This document shows positions 1 to 7,354 of a stretch of DNA of 15,953 bases, in pieces. Where the stretch lies: the NCBI GenBank assembly GCA_015491705.1, contig WFVK01000038.1, positions 1-15,953 of the forward strand, written 5' to 3'. Source of the stretch: Nitrospirota bacterium (GTDB lineage Bacteria; Nitrospirota; Thermodesulfovibrionia; UBA6902). Positions within the stretch are counted from its first letter, which is position 1. Every line of letters begins with the position of its first letter. The notes below the pieces were generated by a model. The model saw only the letters and a program-made list of their open reading frames with translations, was not told the DNA's origin and searched no databases. The translations under genes and the position numbers were made by a program.

Positions 1-1122
1 CTGAAGACCCTTGTAATGGAAAAAAGCGGCAGGCCCGGCGGCACACTATATTCCCACCGCTTTCGTGAAGGCGATACCGGGGGATTCTGGATCGAACTGG
101 GCGCGCATACGTGTTACAACTCATACTGTAATCTGCTGAAGATCATTGAAGACTGCCGGATTATCGACCGCCTTACCCCGCGGCAGAGGGTCGGCTTCAG
201 GGTCCTGTCAGGCAACAGGCTGAAATCAATCCCCTCGCAGCTTAACTTTGCAGAGCTGCTCCTGTCACTGCCCCGCATCCTGACCGTGAAAAAAAGCGGC
301 AGGAGCATCGAGGCCTATTTTTCCGCAATAGCCGGTTCCGGCAATTTCCGGAGGGTGCTCGCCCCGGCCTTCAATGCGGTGATTTCCCAGAGGGCGGATG
401 ATTTCCCGGCTGACATGCTGTTTAAAAAGAGAAAGCGGCGCAGGGATATAATGAAGAGTTTCACGCTTTCCGGGGGACTCGCGACGATAACGGATGCAAT
501 TGCATCTGAAGAGGGCATCGAGGTTGCCACGGGAAAAGAGGTGCAGGCTGTCGCCGCCGCCGGAGACTCTTTTACGGTCACCACCACGGACGGGGAATGC
601 TGTGAGTCCGCCTTTCTGGCGCTCGCCACGCCGGCCCCGGTTGCAGCGCGGCTCCTTCAGTCCCTCTTCCCCGGGGTATCAGGCCACCTTTCCCGCATCG
701 GTGTTGCGGCGGTCGAGTCAATGGGTGTGGCCGTAAAGAAAGAGGCTGTTTCCATTGAACGGGTGGCGGGAATCATACCGGCTGAGGACAGTTTTTATTC
801 TGCCGTCTCCAGGGACACGGTGCCGCATGACAGGTATCGCGGCTTCACCTTTCACTTCAGGCCGGGGGCGGCGGACCATGAAGCGAAGATCAGACGGGTA
901 TGCGAAGTGCTCGGGGTGCGGAGGGGGCAACTTGAGCATGTAATCCATAAGGAAAACGCGGTACCATGCCTCAGGCTCGGCCACGGGGAATTAATCAGCG
1001 CGATCGACAGCCTTGTTGCAGGCACCCGGCTTTTGCTGACCGGCAATTATTTCTCCGGAATGGCCATTGAGGACTGTGTCATCAGGTCGCTGAAAGAGTT
1101 CAGCAGGTTAAGGGCATTATAA
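1..1122 (+). CDS. Protoporphyrinogen oxidase-like FAD-dependent oxidoreductase, 5' truncated by the window
   Basis: The frame is open from base 1 (373 codons visible, TAA at 1120-1122) and has no credible start inside the window. The first residues, LKTLVMEKSGRPGGT, match the end of the second Rossmann strand of amine-oxidase/protoporphyrinogen-oxidase flavoproteins: a Glu for the FAD ribose followed by the GRPGGT turn. About 30 residues with the GxGxxG motif are therefore probably missing, and the ATG at 16 is internal. The C-terminus has the usual second FAD motif, LLLTGNYFSGMAIEDC, roughly residues 343-358 of the fragment. Family knowledge suggests flavin-dependent oxidation of a porphyrinogen or related substrate, at the inner membrane for HemY-type enzymes. 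Other amine-oxidase-fold enzymes, such as desaturases, cannot be excluded. The upstream context, which might show heme genes, is outside the window. It converges on ctpA with 32 bp between stops and no clear terminator. Confidence 0.7.
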   Translation: MKTLVMEKSGRPGGTLYSHRFREGDTGGFWIELGAHTCYNSYCNLLKIIEDCRIIDRLTPRQRVGFRVLSGNRLKSIPSQLNFAELLLSLPRILTVKKSGRSIEAYFSAIAGSGNFRRVLAPAFNAVISQRADDFPADMLFKKRKRRRDIMKSFTLSGGLATITDAIASEEGIEVATGKEVQAVAAAGDSFTVTTTDGECCESAFLALATPAPVAARLLQSLFPGVSGHLSRIGVAAVESMGVAVKKEAVSIERVAGIIPAEDSFYSAVSRDTVPHDRYRGFTFHFRPGAADHEAKIRRVCEVLGVRRGQLEHVIHKENAVPCLRLGHGELISAIDSLVAGTRLLLTGNYFSGMAIEDCVIRSLKEFSRLRAL

Positions 1123-1154
1123 CAACTCTTTTCATTCCGGACCCTGACACCCTG

Positions 1155-2510
1155 TTACCCCGCCTTCGGCAGTTTCCTGAAGACCTTCCATCCCTTCAGC
1201 AGGTCTACGGCCCGCTGCAGTTGGTTGTCATTGTCTTCCGAGACCTCTGATGGGACGACTTCCATCTCTTTGTCGCTGTTTTTCTTCTCCCTGCCCTCAT
1301 TATCACCCTTTTTCTTTTCATCGCCGTCTTCCCCGGAGACGTCGTTTATAAGATGTTTGCTCAGGTCCTTTTCTCTTATTACAGGGTGTGTTGCAGTGCC
1401 GTTCTTTGCCTCAAGCCGGACTATGATATCCGGGGTTATTCCCGTTGTCTGTATGGATCTTCCCTTTGGGGTGTAGTATCTCGCGGTTGTGAGCCTGAGG
1501 GCCGAGCCGTCGCTTAAGGGGATGACCGTCTGCACGGAGCCCTTGCCGAATGTCTGGGTTCCGAGGATCACGGCCTGTCCCCAGTCCTGCATTGCGCCCG
1601 CAACAATCTCCGAGGCGCTGGCGCTTCCTTCGTTGACAAGAACGACCATGGGGAGGTCAAAATAATGGTTGCCGTTTTTTGCGGTGAATTCCGTTTTGTC
1701 GCCGCTCCTGCCCTTTATGTATACAATGAGTTTTCCTTCCGGCAGAAACCGGCTTGACACATCCACGGCGCTTGTCAGAAGTCCGCCCGGATTGTTCCTG
1801 AGGTCGAGAACCAGGGCGTATATCTCTTTTTTGTAAAGGTCCGTCAGGGCTTTCTCGAGCTCCGAGGCCGTCTTCTGCTGAAACTGCGTGAGTTTTATAT
1901 AGCCTATTCCTTCGTCGAGGACCCGGAATTTTACGCTCTTGATCTTGATAATGTCCCTGACAATGGTGATGTCCATGGGCTTGTCGAGGCCCTTCCGGAT
2001 TATGGTTATTGTTACGGATGTGCCCGGCTTGCCCCTCAGCTTTGCAACAGCGTCAAAAAGGCTGATGTCCTTGGTTGATTCGCCGTTTATCTTGATAATC
2101 CTGTCCCCGGCCTTGACGCCCGCCTTGTGGGCCGGTGTGTCTTCAATGGGTGCTATTACGGTCAGTATCCTGTCTTTTATGCCGATCTGTATGCCGAGCC
2201 CCCCGAATTCACCCTTGGTGTCGATTTTCATTTCCTTGAACAGTTCGGGGGTCATAAATGAGGAGTGAGGGTCCAGGGAATTGAGCATGCCCTTTATGGC
2301 CCCGTAAACCAGGTCTTTTTCATCCACCTCTTCCACGTAGTTTTTCTTGACCAGTGAAAGGGATTCCGCAAATGTCTTTAAAGTCTTGTAATGGGTATCC
2401 TGGCCGGCATCTACATCTTCCAGCAGGCTCCAGTTGTTGTTAAGCAGTATAACGGTGAATACAAAGGTAATAATCAGTATCCATATAAAAGCTGTTGTGC
2501 GCCTGAACAT
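1155..2510 (-). CDS. ctpA: S41-family carboxyl-terminal processing protease CtpA
   Basis: Periplasmic serine protease, 451 aa from the ATG at 2510. An N-terminal hydrophobic segment (about residues 6-24) acts as signal or anchor. A PDZ domain follows at about 100-175 (FGGLGIQIG, then TPAHKAGVKAGDRIIKING). The S41 catalytic core carries Ser298 in NEGSASASEI and Lys323 in FGKGSVQ, spaced 25 residues as in the D1-processing protease Ser/Lys dyad. LRNNPGGLL is also present. The C-terminal tail is unusually charged, rich in Asp, Glu and Lys (about 390-425), before a short conserved-looking end. A GTG at 2537 would add nine residues but has no good ribosome site, whereas the ATG has one. It is the last gene of the transketolase-ftsEX-envC operon. 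envC-ctpA adjacency is common, and such proteases typically trim cell-wall hydrolases or their partners. The substrate here is unknown. Confidence 0.93.
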   Translation of the reverse strand: MFRRTTAFIWILIITFVFTVILLNNNWSLLEDVDAGQDTHYKTLKTFAESLSLVKKNYVEEVDEKDLVYGAIKGMLNSLDPHSSFMTPELFKEMKIDTKGEFGGLGIQIGIKDRILTVIAPIEDTPAHKAGVKAGDRIIKINGESTKDISLFDAVAKLRGKPGTSVTITIIRKGLDKPMDITIVRDIIKIKSVKFRVLDEGIGYIKLTQFQQKTASELEKALTDLYKKEIYALVLDLRNNPGGLLTSAVDVSSRFLPEGKLIVYIKGRSGDKTEFTAKNGNHYFDLPMVVLVNEGSASASEIVAGAMQDWGQAVILGTQTFGKGSVQTVIPLSDGSALRLTTARYYTPKGRSIQTTGITPDIIVRLEAKNGTATHPVIREKDLSKHLINDVSGEDGDEKKKGDNEGREKKNSDKEMEVVPSEVSEDNDNQLQRAVDLLKGWKVFRKLPKAG

Positions 2511-2514
2511 TCTT

Positions 2515-2520
2515 CCTCCC
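2515..2520 (-). promoter_or_regulatory. Ribosome binding site deciding the ctpA start
   Basis: On the minus strand GGGAGG lies 4 nt before the ATG at 2510. The upstream alternative GTG at 2537 is preceded by AT-rich sequence with no comparable motif, so the shorter protein is preferred. Confidence 0.7.
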
Positions 2521-2566
2521 TTGTACCGGAGAGACACGGATATATATCTCCAGATTTATATAAAAT

Positions 2567-3775
2567 TTAATATCTCCTCTTTTTCCGTCCTTCTTTCTTC
2601 AGCCATGCCAGCGGGTTGACAGGCTTTCCTTTATACCTTATTTCAAAATACAGGCTTGGAACATTCAGCAGCCTTGACTTGCCGACTGTTCCAACCGCCT
2701 CTCCTCTTCTAATTATATCACCTGTCCTGTGAAATATCTCTGAAAGATTCCCATATAAACTATGATAGCCGCTGCCGTGATTGATAATCAACAGCAGGCC
2801 GTATCCCTTGAACCAGTCGGCGTATACCACCCTGCCGCCGGAGACCGCCCTGGGCCTGTCGCCGGGTCTTGCCTTGATTTCTATGCCGTTCTTGAAAACG
2901 GGTATGTTGAATTTGGGATCCCTGTACCTTCCGAAGGGGATAAGGACCCTGCCGTTGACAGGCCAGGCAAGGTGCCCCCTGAGTGACCTGAAGCCCTTGC
3001 CGCTGACCGATGCCGGGATCTTCTTTTTCCCGAGCCGCTTGATCATCTCCCGGAGTCTTTTTGATGACTCTTCAAGCTCCCTGATGGTCTTTTCGTATGT
3101 GCTCCGCTTGCTCCTTATCATTGCAAGGAGCCTGTCCTTTTTGACGCGCTCAGCCTGTAATTCCCTTTTCCTTTGCAGTGCCTCGGCCTTGTTTGCCTCG
3201 AGCCCCCTGTACAGGTTCTCCATCTTTCTCTTCTTGGAGTTGATCGCCCGTATCTTGCTGCCGTATGTCTTCATCTCCCTGCCGTCATGGTAGGCGATCA
3301 GGCTTAAATACCTGCTTTTTCTGATCAGGTCCTGGTAGTCCCTGGCCGAAAGGAGCAGAAGGACACTGCCGCCGTATTGTTCTTTATAAAGCATTCTCAG
3401 ACGCCTTTTCAGGTATTGCCTGCTCTTCCGGGATTTGGCTTTGAGTGCGTCGATCTCCCTCGAAAGGCGCGCGATGTTCAACATTGTCTGGGAGATGCGT
3501 TTATCGTAATAGCGGAGTTCCTGCTGCTTTTTCTTGATGGTAGTGTTTATGGCTTCAATTCTTGAGAGTATGGATTTCTCTTTTTTTCTGGCTTCCTTCA
3601 CCCTCTGCTTTTTTTCAATAAGCTGTTTCCGGATTTCAGAGAGTTGTTTTTTGGGGTTTGCGGCGTTCAGGTGCTGGAAGGGAAATGCGGCAAGGATGAA
3701 AAACAGAAGACATGACACGGGAAGGAGGACCCTGACCCCCCGCTGCCTGTAGCGTGTTTTATTTTTTTCACTCAT
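2567..3775 (-). CDS. envC: EnvC-type murein hydrolase activator with degenerate LytM (M23) domain
   Basis: Predicted periplasmic activator of septal peptidoglycan amidases, 402 aa, close to E. coli EnvC (about 420). Layout: signal peptide or anchor (hydrophobic about 15-29), a long Lys/Arg/Glu-rich coiled coil (about 35-240) that in EnvC contacts the FtsX periplasmic domain, and a C-terminal LytM fold (about 256-385). The residues where active M23 enzymes carry zinc or catalytic ligands are substituted: Lys285 and Glu289 in place of HxxxD (FKNGIEI), Asn333 in LYGNL, and Ser364 and Tyr366 in place of HxH (SLYFEI). The domain should therefore bind and activate amidases, not cut. The ATG at 3775 lies 3 nt after the ftsX stop and has no strong Shine-Dalgarno, which suggests coupled translation. 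Direct linkage to ftsEX supports the assignment. An active M23 peptidase is unlikely given the substitutions. Confidence 0.9.
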   Translation of the reverse strand: MSEKNKTRYRQRGVRVLLPVSCLLFFILAAFPFQHLNAANPKKQLSEIRKQLIEKKQRVKEARKKEKSILSRIEAINTTIKKKQQELRYYDKRISQTMLNIARLSREIDALKAKSRKSRQYLKRRLRMLYKEQYGGSVLLLLSARDYQDLIRKSRYLSLIAYHDGREMKTYGSKIRAINSKKRKMENLYRGLEANKAEALQRKRELQAERVKKDRLLAMIRSKRSTYEKTIRELEESSKRLREMIKRLGKKKIPASVSGKGFRSLRGHLAWPVNGRVLIPFGRYRDPKFNIPVFKNGIEIKARPGDRPRAVSGGRVVYADWFKGYGLLLIINHGSGYHSLYGNLSEIFHRTGDIIRRGEAVGTVGKSRLLNVPSLYFEIRYKGKPVNPLAWLKKEGRKKRRY

Positions 3776-3778
3776 GTG

Positions 3779-4663
3779 TCAGTATCTTATTCTGCCGACC
3801 GCGATAAAACTGCCCGCCAAACTCATTGCGGCACCTGCAATTATAATCGCTATATATGCCTGCACAGGAGGGGCTACCAGCAGTGTCCTGATTGAAGGCA
3901 GAATCTCAACGCCTTTCAGGGATATCACGGAATGGATGCCGAACAGGGCCGCGGCGCTGATCAGGCCGCCGGCGATACCGATGAACAGCCCTTCCATGAG
4001 AAAGGGCAGCCGGATAAACGTCCTTGTGGCTCCCAGCAGCTTTAAGGTCTCTATTTCATCTTTTCTCCTGTAAAAAAATATCTTTATCGTATTGTATGTA
4101 ATGAATACAATGGCGACCAGTATCGCGCACCCGAGGAATACGGCGCTGGTCTTCAGGATGGTGGATAATGTATTCAGTGATGAAAGCCATTTTTCCCCGT
4201 ATTGCACTTCTGCCACGCCCTTCAACTGCCTGATCTGTTCGGCCTTTTTCTTTACAACGGCCGGTTTCAGCAGATCTCTTTTCAGCCTGAGTTCAAAAGA
4301 GGAAGGCAGGGGATTTTCATCAAGTTCATCCAGGATGGAGGCGTTTTCTCCGAGTGTGCGGCGAAGCTCCCTGACGGCCTGCTCCTTTGATATGTATTTC
4401 ACCTCGATGATGTCGGGGTCCTGCCGGAAGAGATTTTTCAGGTCATTTTCAGCTTTTGCCGTCAGGTCCCCGTCGAGATACACGACCATGCCGAAGCCCT
4501 TGGCCCACCGCTTGAGCGCGGAATCCACATTCAGCGTCACGGTTACAAAGGAGCTCAGTATCAGCAGTCCGATACTGACGGATAAAACAGTGAGAAGGTT
4601 TATCCACTTTTCATGCCAGATGCTTTTCAGGGCGGTCTGAAATCCATATATCAGTGTTCTCAA
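3779..4663 (-). CDS. ftsX: Cell division ABC transporter permease FtsX
   Basis: Inner-membrane subunit of FtsEX, 294 aa. It has the FtsX topology: a cytoplasmic N-terminus, TM1 (about 21-42), a periplasmic domain (about 43-170), then TM2 (about 173-195), TM3 (about 222-246) and TM4 (about 267-289). The stretch KDEIETLKLLGAT (201-213), just after TM2, is the family's hallmark cytoplasmic coupling segment. FtsX passes the FtsE ATPase cycle to the periplasmic coiled-coil activator, which is encoded next (EnvC). The start is TTG at 4663. Its first bases overlap the ftsE stop in a TTGA junction, and a strong AAGGAGG lies 7 nt upstream. No in-frame ATG occurs nearby, so the rare start codon is well supported. 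The weaker codon may tune FtsX level relative to FtsE. Confidence 0.95.
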   Translation of the reverse strand: MRTLIYGFQTALKSIWHEKWINLLTVLSVSIGLLILSSFVTVTLNVDSALKRWAKGFGMVVYLDGDLTAKAENDLKNLFRQDPDIIEVKYISKEQAVRELRRTLGENASILDELDENPLPSSFELRLKRDLLKPAVVKKKAEQIRQLKGVAEVQYGEKWLSSLNTLSTILKTSAVFLGCAILVAIVFITYNTIKIFFYRRKDEIETLKLLGATRTFIRLPFLMEGLFIGIAGGLISAAALFGIHSVISLKGVEILPSIRTLLVAPPVQAYIAIIIAGAAMSLAGSFIAVGRIRY

Positions 4664-5322
4664 CCCACAGCCTCCTTCTCGATATGCCTGTTGTGTAAAT
4701 AAAGCACCCTGCGGCCTGTTCCGTGAAAGAGGGCGTTGTTGTGCGTGGCAATGAGAACGGTTGTGCCCCTTGCATTGATTTCCCTGAAGAGGCCCATGAT
4801 GTTCCTGGAAGTATCCATGTCGAGGTTGCCGGTGGGTTCGTCCGCAAGAAGCACCGTGGGCCTGGATACCATGGCCCTTGCAATTACGATCCTCTGCTGT
4901 TCCCCGCCCGAGAGATGTTGCGGAAATACATGTTCCTTGTGCTTCAGTCTTATGTCTTTCAGTACGTTGTTTACGGTCTCCTTTATTTCCCTCGGTTGCA
5001 TGTCGTGAATTCTCAAGGCAAGGGCGATATTGTCAAACACGGTCTTGTTGAACAGCAACCTGAAGTCCTGAAAAACTATGCCGACGTTACGCCTCAGAAA
5101 GGGTATGGTGCCCTGTTTCAGCTTTCCGACATCCCAGCCTGCCACGACTATTTGTCCGCTGTCAGGGCGTTCCGCACAATAGATGAGCTTGAGGAGGGTT
5201 GTTTTTCCCGCGCCGCTCGGGCCGGTTATATAGGCAAGTTCGCCTTTTTCTATGGTAAAGCTTATATCGTTCAGTACAGGATCGCCGTCATAGTATTTTG
5301 ATACCCCGGAAAACTGGATCAT
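4660..5322 (-). CDS. ftsE: Cell division ATP-binding protein FtsE
   Basis: Cytoplasmic ATPase of the FtsEX complex, 220 aa, the typical FtsE length. It has a complete ABC motif set: Walker A GPSGAGKTT (34-42), Q-loop Gln85 in VFQDFRLL, signature LSGGEQQR (137-144), Walker B VLLADEPTG (157-165, catalytic Glu162), D-loop NLD and switch His194 in ATHNN. The VFQDFRLL and FDNIALAL segments are characteristic of FtsE over other ABC ATPases. The complex uses ATP hydrolysis at the septum to control peptidoglycan amidase activation, not transport. The ATG at 5322 is 3 nt after the stop of the transketolase C-terminal subunit and has no clear Shine-Dalgarno, so translation is probably coupled to that gene. 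A LolD-type lipoprotein-release ATPase is the main alternative, but the ftsX and envC neighbours argue against it. Confidence 0.96.
   Translation of the reverse strand: MIQFSGVSKYYDGDPVLNDISFTIEKGELAYITGPSGAGKTTLLKLIYCAERPDSGQIVVAGWDVGKLKQGTIPFLRRNVGIVFQDFRLLFNKTVFDNIALALRIHDMQPREIKETVNNVLKDIRLKHKEHVFPQHLSGGEQQRIVIARAMVSRPTVLLADEPTGNLDMDTSRNIMGLFREINARGTTVLIATHNNALFHGTGRRVLYLHNRHIEKEAVG
4671..4677 (-). promoter_or_regulatory. Strong ribosome binding site for the TTG start of ftsX
   Basis: On the minus strand AAGGAGG lies inside the end of ftsE, with a 7-nt spacer to the TTG at 4663. It decides the start, because the only codon at the right distance is TTG overlapping the ftsE TGA. Confidence 0.8.
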
Positions 5323-5325
5323 GTT

Positions 5326-6324
5326 TTAAATTGAGTTCTTCACTGTCTCGACAATGTCGCCGGCGGTCAAGCCGTAACGCTTGAGCAAATCCCCGGGGCT
5401 GCCTGAACAGCCGAAGGTGTCGCGCACCCCGATCCGCCTGACGGTTACAGGATGGTTCTCCGAGAGGAATTCACACACGGACCCGCCGAGCCCCCCGATG
5501 ACGGAGTGTTCCTCGGCTGTCACAATGAGGCCCGATGTCTCCGCAACCCTCAGCAGTGTCTCCTCGTCAAGGGGCTTTATTGTGGACATATTGACCACGC
5601 CTGCATCGATTCCCTCCCCGGCCAGTATCTCCGCGGCCTTTTGCGCGATGTCCACCATGATTCCCGCGGCGATAATCGTTACATCCTTTCCGATATGAAA
5701 TACAAAGGCCTTTCCCGGAGTGAACGTGTAGTCATCGGGCATGACATAGGGCACTTTCGCACGTCCCAGCCTGACATACACAGGGCCTTTGTGATCCGCG
5801 ACAGCACTGATCGCTGATGCCGTCTCAGATGCATCCGCGGGCACAATCACCATCATGTTCGGCAGCGCCCTCATCAGGGCGATGTCCTCAAGCGCCTGGT
5901 GCGAGGCCCCGTCTTCACCCACGGTTATGCCCCCGTGGGTTGCGACAAGCTTTACATTGGTGTTTGAGTAGCACACCGCAAGCCGTATCTGGTCCCATGC
6001 CCTGCCTGTTTCAAACACGGCAAACGTTGAGGCGAACGGGACTTTCCCGGTCAGGGCGAGACCCGCCGCGGTCCCTATCATATCCTGTTCGGCCACCCCC
6101 ATATTAAAAAACCTGTCGGGGAATTCCCTGGCGAATTTAGCCGTCTTCGTTGAACCCGACAGGTCGGCGTCAAGTGCTACAATGTCCGGGCGTCTTTTGC
6201 CGAGCTCAAGCAGTGTCTCGCCGTAAGCATCTCTCGTGGCCTTGGGCTTCTTTTCCGTAATATGCCCTGAATGAGCCTGTACGGGGTTTTGCGCCTCCTG
6301 CCGCGTATTCTGAAGTTCAGTCAT
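5326..6324 (-). CDS. tkt: Transketolase, C-terminal subunit (split enzyme)
   Basis: Carries the pyrimidine-binding and C-terminal domains of transketolase (332 aa). It pairs with the product of the gene just upstream to transfer two-carbon units between sugar phosphates in the pentose phosphate pathway. Visible features: the conserved Glu in FFNMGVAEQDM that activates thiamine diphosphate, the substrate-loop segment THGGITVGEDGASHQ, and the C-terminal fold (about 200-330) with AEEHSVIGGLGG. The first 28 or so residues are a polar extension ahead of the conserved TRDAYGETLLEL start. The ATG at 6324 overlaps the stop of the N-terminal subunit gene by 8 nt and has AAAGGAG about 7 nt upstream. 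Deoxyxylulose-phosphate synthase also shares this fold, but the split layout and the partner favour transketolase. Confidence 0.92.
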   Translation of the reverse strand: MTELQNTRQEAQNPVQAHSGHITEKKPKATRDAYGETLLELGKRRPDIVALDADLSGSTKTAKFAREFPDRFFNMGVAEQDMIGTAAGLALTGKVPFASTFAVFETGRAWDQIRLAVCYSNTNVKLVATHGGITVGEDGASHQALEDIALMRALPNMMVIVPADASETASAISAVADHKGPVYVRLGRAKVPYVMPDDYTFTPGKAFVFHIGKDVTIIAAGIMVDIAQKAAEILAGEGIDAGVVNMSTIKPLDEETLLRVAETSGLIVTAEEHSVIGGLGGSVCEFLSENHPVTVRRIGVRDTFGCSGSPGDLLKRYGLTAGDIVETVKNSI

Positions 6325-7159
6325 TATGAATCTCCTTTACCGCCCTGTCGAATTCCTCCCGGGTAGGCGCCACTCCGTGATATTCTACTTTATTTTCAAA
6401 GAAAGATACACCCTTGCCCTTGGTTGTGTTGGCGATTATTATGGACGGCCTGCCCTTTACTGTCTCAGCTTCCCCGAGGGCGTCGAGTATCTCCTGCATG
6501 TTATGGCCGTCTATATCCATGACGTGCCAGCCGAATGCAGCCCACTTGTCGTGCAGTGGTTCAATGCCCATGACCTTTTCAACCGGGCCGTCTATCTGCA
6601 GGCCGTTATTGTCGACAACCGCGCAGATGTTGTCGATTTTATAATGGGCCGCTGTCATCGCGGCCTCCCATACCTGGCCCTCCTGCACCTCTCCATCGCC
6701 CATAATACAGTATACCCGCGCGGGGTTGCCGTCAAGTCTGAGCCCCAGTGCCATGCCGTTGGCCACCGACAGCCCCTGGCCGAGGGAGCCGGTCGAGATT
6801 TCTATGCCGGGCAGTAGTGCAGAGCAGGGGTGTCCCTGCAGGGGTGAGCCGGTCTTTCTGAGGGTCTCGATGGTGTCTTCCCGGAAATAGCCGGCCTCTG
6901 CCATAATGGCATAGATCAGGGGAGCTGCATGGCCCTTTGACAGGACAAACCTGTCCCTTTCCTCCCATGAGGGGTCGCCGGGATTAAACTTCATCCTGGA
7001 AAAATATATCGCCACGGCCACATCCGCGGCAGACAGCGAACCGCCCGTATGTCCCGACCCTGCGAGCGTCAGCATATGCAGGATATTTATACGCACGTTT
7101 TTTGCTATTCTTTTTAATTCATTGATATCCGTGATCTTCCCTTCCGTCATCACACCCAT
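6317..7159 (-). CDS. tkt: Transketolase, N-terminal subunit (split enzyme)
   Basis: Thiamine-diphosphate-binding half of a two-subunit transketolase (280 aa). The cofactor motif begins at GDGE (154-157) and ends at the Asn pair near 184-185, the usual spacing of about 30 residues. Transketolase-typical segments include GSGHTGGSLSAAD (35-47), SKGHAAPLIYA (74-84) and STGSLGQGLSVANGMA (122-137), whose His residues help bind substrate and cofactor. One-piece transketolases run to about 660 aa. Here the two halves are separate overlapping genes, an arrangement known from archaea and several bacterial phyla. The ATG at 7159 has GAGGAG 5 nt upstream, better placed than for the Met at codon 4. It is the first gene of the six-gene minus-strand operon. 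Confidence 0.93.
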   Translation of the reverse strand: MGVMTEGKITDINELKRIAKNVRINILHMLTLAGSGHTGGSLSAADVAVAIYFSRMKFNPGDPSWEERDRFVLSKGHAAPLIYAIMAEAGYFREDTIETLRKTGSPLQGHPCSALLPGIEISTGSLGQGLSVANGMALGLRLDGNPARVYCIMGDGEVQEGQVWEAAMTAAHYKIDNICAVVDNNGLQIDGPVEKVMGIEPLHDKWAAFGWHVMDIDGHNMQEILDALGEAETVKGRPSIIIANTTKGKGVSFFENKVEYHGVAPTREEFDRAVKEIHND

Positions 7160-7218
7160 ACCTTCTCCTCAAAAATTATAATATGCCGGAACCGGGGCAG
7201 CCCGCCGCTGAAAATTGA

Positions 7219-7249
7219 CGGACGTTAAATTATAAAATTTCCGGACGTT
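7219..7249. repeat. Two direct 8-bp repeats CGGACGTT, candidate operator
   Basis: CGGACGTT occurs at 7219-7226 and 7242-7249, with starts 23 bp apart. Between them lies an A/T-rich near-palindrome. On the minus strand one copy falls in the promoter spacer and the other just downstream of the -10 box, where a bound regulator could control the operon. No regulator family is recognised. Confidence 0.3.
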
Positions 7250-7258
7250 CAGAAGCAA
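7229..7258 (-). promoter_or_regulatory. Candidate sigma-70-like promoter for the tkt-ftsEX-envC-ctpA operon
   Basis: On the minus strand TTGCTT (7258-7253) and a perfect TATAAT (7234-7229) are separated by 18 nt. Transcription would start near 7222, giving a leader of about 60 nt. A second TATAAT closer to the gene lacks a recognisable -35 box. Confidence 0.5.
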
Positions 7259-7291
7259 GGAGAGGTCTTTCGGCGATCGCTTCCCCTGAAC

Positions 7292-7319
7292 TTGCCAAGC
7301 GGGCTGAAATTTATATAAA
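7292..7319 (+). promoter_or_regulatory. Candidate promoter for the LolA-like/barrel gene pair
   Basis: TTGCCA (7292-7297) and TATAAA (7314-7319) are 16 nt apart. Transcription would begin near 7326, about 29 nt before the ATG at 7355, leaving room for the GGGAGG ribosome site at 7344-7349. Confidence 0.45.
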
Positions 7320-7354
7320 CTTCATACTGTAGGGCAAATTCATGGGAGGACGCG

